Notes under the pieces: generated by a model
Told to the model about the DNA's origin: nothing
Seen by the model: the letters and a program-made list of their open reading frames with translations, nothing else
The model's database searches: none
Program-made: the position numbers and the translations under genes
Shown: positions 12,814 to 21,567 of the stretch, in pieces
How positions within the stretch are numbered: the first letter of the stretch is position 1
How the letters are laid out: every line of letters begins with the position of its first letter
From: a virus
Direction: 5' to 3' (one strand)
IMG/VR virus record: IMGVR_UViG_3300008116_000161
Location: 1 to 31,943 of that record
Length of the DNA stretch: 31,943 nt

Positions 12814-13478
12814 CGCAGCGCCGCCAGCAGCTCTTGATATTCGGCTGACTTGATGTATTCAACAAAGCGTTGTTGATCGCGACTGGAAAGTTGGATGTCA
12901 TTGACTTCCTGATACAACGCATCCATTTGACCCTTCCCGGCGAAAGGATGCATGTGTTCAATGATGACATCACCCAAATATCGGATGGCCTTCAAATCAG
13001 TTCCTAGTTGTAGCCAGAAATTGTCGAGGAATAAATGCTCAAATCCTGGGGGAACCATCCCGCCCAGTGCATCCACGATATTTGCGGTCATCACAATTTG
13101 GGTGGGAAGGCGATGACCTTGGAGAAGGTCATTCCCATAGATAAGACCAACAGGCATGTCTTCCAATTCGGAAATGAATATCTCATCCCAGTGTTCAGTG
13201 CGTGGCCGGTGGTCATCACCCATAAACCCAAAAAACGAAAATTCGCCCCGCAGGGCTAGGGCAGCGCGGTTCAATGGTCGCGCCATTCCCTTACCTTCGC
13301 GGGGCAGTTGGATCAATAGTGGAACGGAAAGGTTTTTGTATTCATCAAGGCTTGGGTCATCGTCATCAACAACAACCACCAGCGTGCATTTGGCCTTCGT
13401 ATCTTCAAAGGCTTGCATGAGTTCTTGGATGTTCTGCGGTCTGCTTCTGGATGGAACGATGATTGCCAAATCACTCAT
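12810..13478 (-). CDS. Glycosyltransferase, GT2-like
   Basis: 222 residues. LAIIVPSRSRP (4-14) is the GT2 nucleotide-sugar strand; VVVVDDDDPS (34-43) holds the first acidic site; MGDDHRPRTEHWDEIF is the DxD-like metal site. No signal peptide or membrane segment, so it acts in the cytoplasm. Start at 13478 is chosen as the ATG overlapping the end of the DUF6378 gene by eight bases, rather than a longer upstream reading. Confidence 0.82.
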   Translation of the reverse strand: MSDLAIIVPSRSRPQNIQELMQAFEDTKAKCTLVVVVDDDDPSLDEYKNLSVPLLIQLPREGKGMARPLNRAALALRGEFSFFGFMGDDHRPRTEHWDEIFISELEDMPVGLIYGNDLLQGHRLPTQIVMTANIVDALGGMVPPGFEHLFLDNFWLQLGTDLKAIRYLGDVIIEHMHPFAGKGQMDALYQEVNDIQLSSRDQQRFVEYIKSAEYQELLAALR

Positions 13479-13734
13479 GACTGAGTTCACCAGCAATCGC
13501 AAAATATGCAGCGCCGTCAATGTAGGAATCAAGGTGATCTGGTGTTTGAACCAACCTTGCTGCCTTCACCATCGCCATGCACAGCGCAGCTTGTTCTGGG
13601 GTGATTTCTTTTTCCAGAATCACTGACCACAGCGTTGCAATGCGCTGATGATTGATACGCGGATGGCCGTAGTCTTTCTGACGATCCGTATGAATCAGCC
13701 GTTTGGCTTCATCAAGAATGTTCCCCCGGTTCAT
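13471..13734 (-). CDS. DUF6378-like protein
   Basis: 87 residues. The pattern is ILDEAKRLIHTDRQKDYG, then HQRIATLWSVIL, QAALCMAMVKAARLV and HLDSYIDGAAYFAIAGEL, matching the DUF6378 family common in phages. The helical build recalls MazG-type nucleotide pyrophosphohydrolases, but the acidic metal-binding set is not clear, so no enzyme activity is claimed. It lies between the holin and glycosyltransferase genes. Confidence 0.75.
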   Translation of the reverse strand: MNRGNILDEAKRLIHTDRQKDYGHPRINHQRIATLWSVILEKEITPEQAALCMAMVKAARLVQTPDHLDSYIDGAAYFAIAGELSHE

Positions 13735-13737
13735 TTG

Positions 13738-13956
13738 TTACTCCTTTATTTTGCCGTATGTCGCATCTTTTGGATTCAACGCTCTCATGACCACCGGCAA
13801 GAAGGAAGCCCACACTCCGTTGGCAACCATCTTCCAATCATCGGCTGAGAAATCCCAAGGTGACTTGCCAACAGTTGCCATCAAGGTGATGACAAGAACC
13901 AGCAATGCGCGGAAGTAGGTTCCAGCCGCAGCGCTCAACTTTGGATTGATTTTCAT
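13738..13956 (-). CDS. Holin, r1t-like
   Basis: 72 residues with two hydrophobic segments (about 15-30 ALLVLVITLMATVG and 47-60 GVWASFLPVVMRAL) and the ending ALNPKDATYG, as in r1t-type holins that end '...LPVL.R.LNPKD..YG'. It overlaps the endolysin stop (ATGA) and would make the pore that releases it. Confidence 0.75.
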   Translation of the reverse strand: MKINPKLSAAAGTYFRALLVLVITLMATVGKSPWDFSADDWKMVANGVWASFLPVVMRALNPKDATYGKIKE

Positions 13957-14423
13957 TTGTTCTCCAATTTCCCAAGGCCAAGTGCCTTGATGATTTTCTT
14001 CGCTTCCCCAGGAGAAACATTCACTTCAAAATGCATGTCATCGGGTCTGTTCTTGTAGGTATATCCACCGCGCAAAGCATACTTCTTGCAGAGTTCATCC
14101 AGAATTTCTCGTTGCTCTGGCGTAAAGGTGTCGCGCTTTCCAAGCGGATGGCGGCGGGCGTTCAAATCCAGTGCGCTGCCCGATGAATGATTGGAAAGGG
14201 AATCCTCTGATCCTCTGACCATCCGAAAGGCGTATCCCCAATCATCCAGTTCGCCCTTGTCTATCTTTTCCACGCGCTCATTGAATTCTTGCGCGAAATG
14301 GATCAACAGTGGCGCTGCCGCTTCAGCCACCCGAACTTTGATGTCAGTGCTAGGAATCAGATATGACTTGATTTTGATGGCCTTCGGATCAGGTGATGCC
14401 GGCCAGCCGTTCTGTGATTTCAC
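13953..14423 (-). CDS. Endolysin, M15 (VanY-like) peptidase
   Basis: 156 residues. SNHSSGSALDL (H79, D86) and MHFEV (H131) form the zinc triad of peptidase M15; YAFRMVRG and PLGKRDTF are typical of L-alanyl-D-glutamate / D-Ala-D-Ala endopeptidases. No separate cell-wall-binding domain. It starts with GTG at 14423 in a GTGA overlap with the membrane/coiled-coil gene, and is followed by a holin. Confidence 0.88.
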   Translation of the reverse strand: MKSQNGWPASPDPKAIKIKSYLIPSTDIKVRVAEAAAPLLIHFAQEFNERVEKIDKGELDDWGYAFRMVRGSEDSLSNHSSGSALDLNARRHPLGKRDTFTPEQREILDELCKKYALRGGYTYKNRPDDMHFEVNVSPGEAKKIIKALGLGKLENK

Positions 14424-14617
14424 TTCTTTTCCATCAGAATGTTCATAATTTGCTCAACCTGGCGTTCAAGCCGGTCAATGGAATCTTTCATCGAGCTGCC
14501 ACCATTGGGTTTGAGTTCATTCAGATAGTGCTTGACCAACCATCGAACCATCGTCAGGAATGCAGTTGCAATCGCGATGATGCTGACAATCAACCCCGCC
14601 CAGTCTGTTGGTGACAT
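14420..14617 (-). CDS. Membrane / coiled-coil protein, possible second holin
   Basis: 65 residues. One transmembrane segment (WAGLIVSIIAIATAFLTMVRWL, split at about residues 6-27) and a C-terminal coiled coil (DSIDRLERQVEQIMNILMEKK cut at 45-64). This is the plan of many phage holins or accessory lysis proteins. GGAATAAGGG precedes the ATG. Adjacent to the endolysin. Confidence 0.68.
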   Translation of the reverse strand: MSPTDWAGLIVSIIAIATAFLTMVRWLVKHYLNELKPNGGSSMKDSIDRLERQVEQIMNILMEKK

Positions 14618-14627
14618 CCCTTATTCC

Positions 14628-14879
14628 TTACCTGTTTGATACGAAAAACCCGCAGGATGCGCTACCTGACGAAGTGATTCCGTACATTGTGTCCGTTGGT
14701 GTGAGTTCAAAAACAATCTTTTCGCCGTTGTCAATCTTGAATCCGGTGGCATCAGTGACATCACTTCCACCCACGAAGAATGCGCCGGAAGCACCATGAA
14801 CATGAAGAATTCGGTGAGTGGTTCCAGTGCCAACAATCAGCGTTGCTGTTGTGGTGATCGTGACTTGACCTGACTGCAT
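14628..14879 (-). CDS. Small structural protein, beta-rich (83 aa)
   Basis: Alternating strands (VTITTTATLIVG, HRILHVHGASGAFFVGG, EKIVFELTPTDTMYGITSS) with no charge clusters. Proteins of this length and build at the end of tail-fibre blocks are often small virion decoration or tail-tip proteins. AGGAGAAGACAA precedes the ATG at 14879. Function inferred from position. Confidence 0.65.
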   Translation of the reverse strand: MQSGQVTITTTATLIVGTGTTHRILHVHGASGAFFVGGSDVTDATGFKIDNGEKIVFELTPTDTMYGITSSGSASCGFFVSNR

Positions 14880-14958
14880 TTGTCTTCTCCTAGGGGGTCA
14901 GAATAATCTTCCCAAGTTGGGATGGATTCGGTGGTGCAATCCCCGGTGAGAACTGACA

Positions 14959-15201
14959 TCAGTTGGTGATCGCGGCGGCTTCTTCTTCCGTAAGCCCAAG
15001 CGCTGCCAACTTTGCCAGCGCCGATGCCTTCGCTTCGGCTTTGGCGGCGATTTCTGCTTGGTGTGCTGCTTCCATTGCTGCTGCTTGCTTTCTTGATTCT
15101 TCTATCTCAGCAATTTCTTCATCAGAAAGTGGCGTGATGATTTCTTCTCCGGTTTCGCAATTCAATTCGACTTTCACCGGGCGGTCTTCATTTGATGTCA
15201 T
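14959..15201 (-). CDS. Ala/Glu-rich helical protein (80 aa)
   Basis: Opening SNEDRPVKVELN, then LSDEEIAEIEESRKQAAAMEAA and an Ala-rich helix to SALAKLAALGLTEEEAAAI: a long charged helix typical of small tail-associated phage proteins. ATG at 15201 has GAGGG six bases ahead; a TTG six codons earlier is less likely. The TGA at 14959 is followed in frame by 22 further open codons. Confidence 0.65.
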   Translation of the reverse strand: MTSNEDRPVKVELNCETGEEIITPLSDEEIAEIEESRKQAAAMEAAHQAEIAAKAEAKASALAKLAALGLTEEEAAAITN

Positions 15202-15212
15202 TTCATTCCCTC

Positions 15213-15737
15213 TCAACTGTTCTTGATTCCGTATAGATAAAATCCACTATTTGCGCTGAATGTTGCCCCACTAAACAATGCCAAACCGATTGATGTTTTT
15301 GCTACTGAATAATTGTAAATAACAGCACCACCAAGCAAAACATTTTGTCCAGTGTTTCCATTTTCTTCAACAACTGAGTTGTACACAATCGGCATGAAAG
15401 TGCTTGATGATGTATATCTTGGCATATATATTTCACAACCACCTTGTCCGGTATTTACAGTTGATGCAATCCCAGGATATATGTAAAACTCACCAGATGC
15501 GCCAGTGTTTCGGTATCCCTGAATTGATGTTCCGTACCCTGCAAATTCAACACCTTCTGGTGCATTTCCTGTGTATCCGTTGAAACTTACGCGCAACGAA
15601 CTTCTTCCAGAGTTATTGGAAGCAGCAGCAACAACCAGATACAAATCATCATATGTCTGCGGAATCGCGCTGAAAGTGATTGTTGAAGTTGTTGATGTCA
15701 ATTCAGTTTTTTGAATCAATTTGAATGTTGCAGCCAT
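15213..15737 (-). CDS. Tail protein, third member of a tandem paralog family
   Basis: 174 residues. Shares with its two neighbours the opening strand motif TFSAIPQTYDDLYLV and the ending YLYGIKN. Strand-rich throughout (SLRVSFNGYTG, GCEIYMPRY). Most likely a receptor-facing tail or fibre subunit, given its place after the tail hub and fibre genes; the family is common in aquatic phages. AAATTG strand starts the frame two bases after the previous stop. Confidence 0.7.
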   Translation of the reverse strand: MAATFKLIQKTELTSTTSTITFSAIPQTYDDLYLVVAAASNNSGRSSLRVSFNGYTGNAPEGVEFAGYGTSIQGYRNTGASGEFYIYPGIASTVNTGQGGCEIYMPRYTSSSTFMPIVYNSVVEENGNTGQNVLLGGAVIYNYSVAKTSIGLALFSGATFSANSGFYLYGIKNS

Positions 15738-15738
15738 G

Positions 15739-16257
15739 TCATGCCTTCTTTATGCCGAACAAAGTAAGTTGTGAGCCTGATGCAAGATTGTAATTTGCTC
15801 CATTCAACGTCAAAGATGTAATTGCTGAACTAGAAAAAAAGTTCCCACCAGTTCTTGAAGTTTGTCCGTAGGTTCCATTTACAGCATTCCCATGTGAAAT
15901 CAACATTCCTTTGTGAACTGTTGTTGATGTATAGTTGATAATATCTGCAACTACTAAAGCCCACTGACTTGCTCCGCCGGGGTCAACGATATTGCAATAG
16001 ATAGCAGTATCATTGACTGAAGAAAATCCTTGAAATGCAATTGTTCCACCATACGCAGTCATAATTTGGTAGCCATAATTTGCGCCAGTGTTTCCATTGC
16101 AATTCAATGTGACATACCAACCAGAACCAGCAGTTCCTCTTTGCACTGTTGCAACTAATCTCAAATCAGAATATGTTTGAGGAATAGAAGAAAAAGTGTA
16201 TGAAGAAACTGTGCTTCCAAGTGTTGTTGTTGCAATTGGCTCATATGTTGCTGGCAT
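15739..16257 (-). CDS. Tail protein, second member of a tandem paralog family
   Basis: 172 residues. TYTFSSIPQTYSDLRLVATVQ near the start (motif at about 19-36), a strand-rich body (WYVTLNCNGNTG, ALVVADIINYTS) and ending TLFGIKKA, matching the flanking genes. It starts two bases after the stop of the first paralog. Likely a tail-surface or receptor-binding subunit. Confidence 0.7.
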   Translation of the reverse strand: MPATYEPIATTTLGSTVSSYTFSSIPQTYSDLRLVATVQRGTAGSGWYVTLNCNGNTGANYGYQIMTAYGGTIAFQGFSSVNDTAIYCNIVDPGGASQWALVVADIINYTSTTVHKGMLISHGNAVNGTYGQTSRTGGNFFSSSAITSLTLNGANYNLASGSQLTLFGIKKA

Positions 16258-16259
16258 TA

Positions 16260-16829
16260 TTATCCCATCCCGTATAAAGCAATGACAGTTTCACTTGTAT
16301 ATGCATTTGCATCCCAACTGAACGAAGTGATTGCAGTGTTGTTTCTCCAAAGGCCTGATTCATAATGCAAAATGCTTGCACCAGATGATTTGTTTTGATT
16401 GAAGTTGAAATTTTTCACAGTTTTGAATTTGCTTGTGTTTGAATAGTTGTAAATGTCCACAATGCAAACATTTGGCCAACTTGATGTTTGTGTTCCGTTT
16501 GGAAATAGGTTCGCGGCAAAACTTGCATCACCATGAAATGCAGAAATGCTTGACTGATTTGCTCTGATGTATCCCCTATTATAATTCATCGCTGAATCAC
16601 CATTGAATCGCAAAACAGGTGACGAACCGGCGCTTGTTGTTTGGAAAAAGCATCGAATCTGCAAATGTTTATATGTCTGAGGAATAGACGAGAAAGTGAT
16701 TGCCTGTGTTGAACCATTTCCAGAAGTCCATGATGCAATGGAATCAAAACCTGCTTCAGCACCACTCAGCGCACCCCAACCATACGCACCGGCAGACAAG
16801 CCGCCACGCGCTGAAAGTATTGGTGACAT
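16260..16829 (-). CDS. Tail protein, first member of a tandem paralog family
   Basis: 189 residues. A glycine-rich start (ARGGLSAGAYGWGALSG) that may anchor to the fibre, then TFSSIPQTYKHLQIRCFF and an ending VIALYGMG, with the same overall plan as the next two genes. More Asn/Ser/Phe in the middle than the others. Probably a tail-surface subunit. Confidence 0.7.
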   Translation of the reverse strand: MSPILSARGGLSAGAYGWGALSGAEAGFDSIASWTSGNGSTQAITFSSIPQTYKHLQIRCFFQTTSAGSSPVLRFNGDSAMNYNRGYIRANQSSISAFHGDASFAANLFPNGTQTSSWPNVCIVDIYNYSNTSKFKTVKNFNFNQNKSSGASILHYESGLWRNNTAITSFSWDANAYTSETVIALYGMG

Positions 16830-16841
16830 TCTTCCCCCTAA

Positions 16842-17582
16842 TTAGGCAAATTTTGTTTGTGATGCAAAAACTGTGTATGTCGGCGTTGCTGCCGTTTTGA
16901 TCACTGTGTACACATAGGCATCAATGGATGATGCGTTGCCAGCAGCCCACGCAGTTCCACCTTGATATTTTGGTGTGACTGATGATCCATCAATTTGCAC
17001 AACATTGTTGTAATACGCAGTTGCTCCTTGTTGAACAAGGAATGTCACTGTGATGGCATCACCAACAGCAAGAACAGAAGAAAGTGTTGTGGTGGAATTT
17101 CCACGAATGTTCAATGTCCAGTTTGCTGATGCGTTGGTGGTGTAATACAAAACGCCCTGAGTGAGCGCATCGTAGTTGATTGTTCCTGTCGCAGCTGTTG
17201 CCGAAACTGTGGTGCGTTCTTCTGGTGCAACAAGAATCTTGTTTTGAACCGCAACCGCATTGGTCGTGGTCAGGATGGTGGTGTTGTCCACCGATAAAGT
17301 TACAGCGCCAGATGAACCGCCACCTGAAAGGCCAAACCCTGCGGTCACACCAGTGATGTCACCTGATCCATACGCAACCCATGCTGCGCCATCGTAGATT
17401 TCAAATGAATTGGTGTCAGCAAGATAGGAAAGATTTCCTTCGCTTGGTGATGGGTACGCCGAAGTTCTTGCTGCTGAACTTGCGAATGTCATGACGGATT
17501 GCGCCATCAGGTATCCATCCACCTGAGCTGCTGTCAGCGGATCGCCCGCAACAAAGTCCTTGTATCCAAGAGGTGCTGCCAT
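16842..17582 (-). CDS. Tail fibre / structural protein
   Basis: 246 residues. The opening AAPLGYKDFVAGDPLTAAQV and LSYLADTNSFEIYDGAAWV is that of phage tail fibre N-termini; the body has Gly-rich repeats (ITGVTAGFGLSGGGSSG) and the C-terminal domain (TVTFLVQQGATAYYNN, VTPKYQGGTAW, AYVYTVIKTA) is a strand-rich head found on structural proteins of aquatic phages. It sits between the tail hub and the three paralogs. Confidence 0.75.
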   Translation of the reverse strand: MAAPLGYKDFVAGDPLTAAQVDGYLMAQSVMTFASSAARTSAYPSPSEGNLSYLADTNSFEIYDGAAWVAYGSGDITGVTAGFGLSGGGSSGAVTLSVDNTTILTTTNAVAVQNKILVAPEERTTVSATAATGTINYDALTQGVLYYTTNASANWTLNIRGNSTTTLSSVLAVGDAITVTFLVQQGATAYYNNVVQIDGSSVTPKYQGGTAWAAGNASSIDAYVYTVIKTAATPTYTVFASQTKFA

Positions 17583-17620
17583 GTTCCTTCTTCCTTATCC
17601 TGTGGTGAATTGTAGCGGAA

Positions 17621-18868
17621 TCAATATGACAAGGCGTTTTGGTCAAGAACGCCATAGTCAGGAGAATCCAAGATGAAGACATTCGAAATCTGCGGAAGCG
17701 CAGTTTCCAATGTCGTCACCCAAGAAAATTGTGTGATGTTGTGCTGGATTCCTTGCACCAGCAATTTGCGGGTAACTGCCCCGCCGGGAAGTTCGCGGGT
17801 CACGCGGATGGGCGCAAAGAAGTCAATCGAAAGTGCTGCTTCAATGCGTTCTGATTCAGTGTTGTCCGAACAATCCAGCACGATGGCATCAATGCGCATC
17901 TCTGAATCCTTGCGACTGAAAAGGAAGGTGTTGGCCTGATCGTACGCTTCCTCATCGGTTTGCATCAGAAGATTCTGGCGAAGTCTGGTGCGCTGGAAAT
18001 AGGCATCAATGGATGACTGGTCAAACGCGATTTGTGCAGTTCCATTGACCCGTTGTACCGACACATAATTGACCAGCTGCGTGTCATCAAGATTGAACTG
18101 CACATCCTGATAGGAAATATCTGTTCCCAACCCATCATCGGTGAAGATGGTCGGAACGCCAGTGATGGCAGTGGCAAGGTTTGTTCGATTGATGAAAGTT
18201 GCTTGCCCTAATTCGTCAAAATAGAAAGCACCCAGTTCGCTGTCATCCACAGTGAGGATGGCATCCAAGGCGCTCCTGTTCCCGCCAGGGTCGGCTTGCA
18301 GGGTGCTTGCTCCTGTTTGAACGGATCGCATGGAAGATGGCCACGCAATCGCATCAAGGATTGCGTTGATTCGAGCGCCACTATCTTGAACCCCAGAACC
18401 CGGAACTGTGGTGACAGTCGAAAGATTCAAAAGTGCTTGACCATCCACCGCATCAATGAAGACCTTCGCAAGATCAGTTCCATTCGGTGCTTGATACCTA
18501 AATGACTGAATGTATCCGCTGAAAACATAATACTTCACAGAATTGTATGTTCCAGAAATTCTAATTTTTCGAAGCGGCGTGAGAAGTCCGTAGTACGGCG
18601 ATGAAGTGTTGTCGGGATTGAACGCACCCGTTTCATCAACAATGACCACAGTTGCTGTTCCAGTGCTGAAATTGTCAGCAATCCGATTGTATCCGCGCCG
18701 AATCTGCACTGATTGCGTTTGATTGGAAACATCAGCAATGACAGTCGCAGCATCACCAAGAACGCCGGTGTCTAGTGGTGTGGATGGATCATCGAGCAGA
18801 AGAACAGTTCCGAAAGAAGCGCCATTGGAAAAATTGATTTCCACACCAAGGGTTGCTGGTGTTGCCAT
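17621..18868 (-). CDS. Minor tail protein / tail hub
   Basis: 415 residues. VQIRRGYNRIADNFSTG and YYGLLTPLRKIRISGTYN are the conserved opening of actinophage minor tail proteins that follow the tape measure; the later IDAIVLDCSDNTESERIEAAL and VQGIQHNITQFSWVTTLETA resemble a hub fold. Directly coupled to the tape-measure gene by a TAATG overlap. It should cap the tail tube and support the fibre proteins. Confidence 0.82.
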   Translation of the reverse strand: MATPATLGVEINFSNGASFGTVLLLDDPSTPLDTGVLGDAATVIADVSNQTQSVQIRRGYNRIADNFSTGTATVVIVDETGAFNPDNTSSPYYGLLTPLRKIRISGTYNSVKYYVFSGYIQSFRYQAPNGTDLAKVFIDAVDGQALLNLSTVTTVPGSGVQDSGARINAILDAIAWPSSMRSVQTGASTLQADPGGNRSALDAILTVDDSELGAFYFDELGQATFINRTNLATAITGVPTIFTDDGLGTDISYQDVQFNLDDTQLVNYVSVQRVNGTAQIAFDQSSIDAYFQRTRLRQNLLMQTDEEAYDQANTFLFSRKDSEMRIDAIVLDCSDNTESERIEAALSIDFFAPIRVTRELPGGAVTRKLLVQGIQHNITQFSWVTTLETALPQISNVFILDSPDYGVLDQNALSY

Positions 18869-20997
18869 TAGCGGCCACCATTAGGAAGGGTGGTTGTTGT
18901 TCCATTCTTTTGCGCTTGATTGATTGAATCAACAATCAGCCGTTGCAAATCTCCTACACCATAAACCGGCGCATTGATGTTGATGGTTGGTTGCGCTTGC
19001 GGAATCATAGTGATGGAACCATAACCAGATGGAAGGTACGCAGAAGGAAGTGGTGGTGATGCTGATGGAACTGTTCCATATTTTCCACCAGTAACAGTTG
19101 CAAGAACATTGCGAGCAGTATCCAATACACCTTGCATCGCTTTGTCGGCATTTTGTAAGCCAACCCCAAGGGCTTCTGTTGTTGCTTTGATGTCTGATTT
19201 TGAACCAGTGGTGAGTGATGGAACTGGTGCGCCATAAACAGTGGCAGCGATTTGATTGGCTGCCTGTTGTGCGGCGAGTGCTTGCTGAAGTGCTGTTGGT
19301 GCGGATTGTGGTGCGCCAGTCTTGGTCAGTTCTGTGTTTTTCGCTGCCGTTAGATTGGCAATATACGCAAGAAGTTCTTTGTTGAGCGAACCAAAGGCTG
19401 TTTGTAGGGTAGCAACATCAGTGATGCCAGCATCCACCATTGCCTTGATTCCGGCTTTGATTGCTTCGTTGTAGGCAGCGGCAGCCATCGCAGCTGTTCC
19501 GAAGTTCCCAACAGTTTGATTGGTGACTTCTCGTATCGCGGAAGCAAGAAGATTGACCGATTCTTGCGCGGTGTTTCCCGCAGTTTGAAGGGCAACAAGG
19601 GCTGCCTTCTTCTGCTCATCTGTCGCATCTGCTCCAACTTTACGAACAGCGGCAGCAAATAGATTGACCGATTCAAGGTCTTTCGTTGGATCAATGCCAA
19701 CGCTTTGTGCGAATTTGAGAACCGCAGCTTGGGTCTTCTGCTCAGCCGTCAGCGCTTTTGCGTTCTTCGCAGTTTTGTCGCTGTTCTTTTCCATCTCAGC
19801 CATGATTTGTTGAAGTGTTCTTGTTGGCTTGATGGTTCCATTTGTTGTGGAAGAAGTGGTCTTGCTGTTCTTGGCGACCTTCGAAGATGCCTTGTCTAAC
19901 TTGTCAAACAATTTGTTGGCAGCGTAAATAGATGCACCCATCGCAGCCACAGCCGCCGCAGCGCCAGCGGCACCGGCAGCAACGCTCACACCGCCAGTTG
20001 CCAGCGCTGTTGCGATGCCAGCGGTGGCGGCGGCAGCGCGAAGTGCTTTCATGACGGCGACAAGTTTTTGAATAGCATTGACGAAGGCAATGACTTTTCC
20101 AGCCACAAATGCTCCGGCAATCAAACTTCCAATGGCGGTGATGACTGGTCGCATCTTGCTGAGCGTAGTGAAAATCTTTTGAATGAATCCAAAGAAGTCT
20201 TTGACGATTGGAATGATGAAGGTGAAGGCTGTTGCGACCATATCACCGAACTTGGCAATGCCTTTTGTCAAGCCTTCAACCTGGTTCTGAGCATTGCCAC
20301 CTTCACCAATGATGGCGGTGATGATTGCTTGACCAATGGATTCCTTGGCTTCATCAGCAGCAATCTTGATTTTGTCTAGTGATCCACCAAAGGATGCTGC
20401 GGCGACAGCTGCTTGACCGCCAAACTTCTTGTTGAGTTCTGCGGTGATGGCAACCAAATCACCAGATTTCAAAAGTGTTTTGTCTAATCCTGCGCCAAGT
20501 CTGGAAAGTCCGGCAGTATTGCCTGAATATGCGCGTGATAATCCCATGACCACTTGATCAAGTGATTTGCCGGTTCCCGCACTGACATCTAGCGCAAGGG
20601 AAAGTTGTTCTTGTGCAAGTCCAGCATCACCAAGAACAGTGACAAGTCGCTGGAATGCTGGCCTGAGTTGATCCTCTGAAACTCCAAGGGCGGCCTGTTG
20701 TGCTGAAATGAATTCATTGACCTGCGGGATGGCAAAGGCTTGTCCAACATTTTGAAGGGTTCGACCTAGTGATGCCAGCGCCTTATCTTCTTCGGCTGCG
20801 GCACGAACGCCTTCTTTGGCAAGTCTTTGTGCGAAATAACCAGCGCCAGCAGCAGCGCCAGCAAAGGCAAGTTTTGCCCGCTTGGAAAAGGTATCGAAAC
20901 TTTTTTCCAGTTTCTTGGCATCCCGTTGGGCGGCCTTGCTTCCTTTGTCGCTGTACTGGGTGATAATTCGTGCGATTACTGCGCCGACATTAGCCAT
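18868..20997 (-). CDS. Tape measure protein
   Basis: 709 residues, the longest gene of the window. N-terminal coiled coil (QRDAKKLEKSFDTFSKRAKLA), a central block with hydrophobic stretches (FTFIIPIVKDFFGF, IGSLIAGAFVAGKVIAFV, a long Ala/Gly segment near 330-360), then Ala/Gln-rich helices. Tape measure length sets tail length at roughly 1.5 angstrom per residue, which would give about 105 nm, consistent with a siphovirus. It overlaps the upstream gene by eight bases (ATGGCTAA). Confidence 0.92.
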   Translation of the reverse strand: MANVGAVIARIITQYSDKGSKAAQRDAKKLEKSFDTFSKRAKLAFAGAAAGAGYFAQRLAKEGVRAAAEEDKALASLGRTLQNVGQAFAIPQVNEFISAQQAALGVSEDQLRPAFQRLVTVLGDAGLAQEQLSLALDVSAGTGKSLDQVVMGLSRAYSGNTAGLSRLGAGLDKTLLKSGDLVAITAELNKKFGGQAAVAAASFGGSLDKIKIAADEAKESIGQAIITAIIGEGGNAQNQVEGLTKGIAKFGDMVATAFTFIIPIVKDFFGFIQKIFTTLSKMRPVITAIGSLIAGAFVAGKVIAFVNAIQKLVAVMKALRAAAATAGIATALATGGVSVAAGAAGAAAAVAAMGASIYAANKLFDKLDKASSKVAKNSKTTSSTTNGTIKPTRTLQQIMAEMEKNSDKTAKNAKALTAEQKTQAAVLKFAQSVGIDPTKDLESVNLFAAAVRKVGADATDEQKKAALVALQTAGNTAQESVNLLASAIREVTNQTVGNFGTAAMAAAAYNEAIKAGIKAMVDAGITDVATLQTAFGSLNKELLAYIANLTAAKNTELTKTGAPQSAPTALQQALAAQQAANQIAATVYGAPVPSLTTGSKSDIKATTEALGVGLQNADKAMQGVLDTARNVLATVTGGKYGTVPSASPPLPSAYLPSGYGSITMIPQAQPTININAPVYGVGDLQRLIVDSINQAQKNGTTTTLPNGGR

Positions 20998-21559
20998 CTA
21001 TTTTGAACCCACGCAATCCTTGGTTTGTTTCTCTGATTGTGTCTTGCATGATTTTGACAATCTTGCGTTGAATGTCGCCACGATCTTCCCAAACAGCGCG
21101 GTACACAATTCGCCTTGCTGGTCGGAACATATTGGCAATCTTGCGATTGAATGGTGAAAGTTTGTTGTTGCGACCCGCTGTTTCAAAGATGACACCAGCT
21201 GCCGATTTGTTTTTCAAGCCATACAAGTTCGTTCGATAGTTCACATCAACGCGACCTTGCGCGGTTGTTCGTGAAATGCCGGCTTTGATTTCGCCTTCAT
21301 TCCATGCTGGCCAGCCAGCACCCCCGCGTGTTCTTCCGTTCTGTGCCGGAACATCGCGCCAACCACTCAGCGGTGTTCCACGCCAACTTCTGCTGGCGTT
21401 AGAAACAAAGCCTTTGGCGGTTTGTTCCAGCACAGCCATTTCTTGCCGGATGGATGAATTCATGCGCCGATACGCTTTTGCATCGAATTTTTTCAGTTCA
21501 GTGATTGTCCTCTGAAAGCCTTCGACTGTGACCCTGGCATGCAAACCATCTGATGCCAT
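20990..21559 (-). CDS. HK97-gp10-like / minor tail protein
   Basis: 189 residues. The opening VTVEGFQRTITELKKFDAKAYRRMNSS-like helix pair (about 10-45) resembles HK97 gp10 tail-completion proteins; the middle is basic with GTPLSGWRDV and the end (FRPARRIVYRAVW, QRKIVKIMQDTIRE) is helical. Its place between the chaperone and the tape measure is not the usual one for gp10, which normally precedes the tail tube, so the assignment is tentative. Confidence 0.55.
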   Translation of the reverse strand: MASDGLHARVTVEGFQRTITELKKFDAKAYRRMNSSIRQEMAVLEQTAKGFVSNASRSWRGTPLSGWRDVPAQNGRTRGGAGWPAWNEGEIKAGISRTTAQGRVDVNYRTNLYGLKNKSAAGVIFETAGRNNKLSPFNRKIANMFRPARRIVYRAVWEDRGDIQRKIVKIMQDTIRETNQGLRGFKIDG

Positions 21560-21567
21560 GTGTCACC

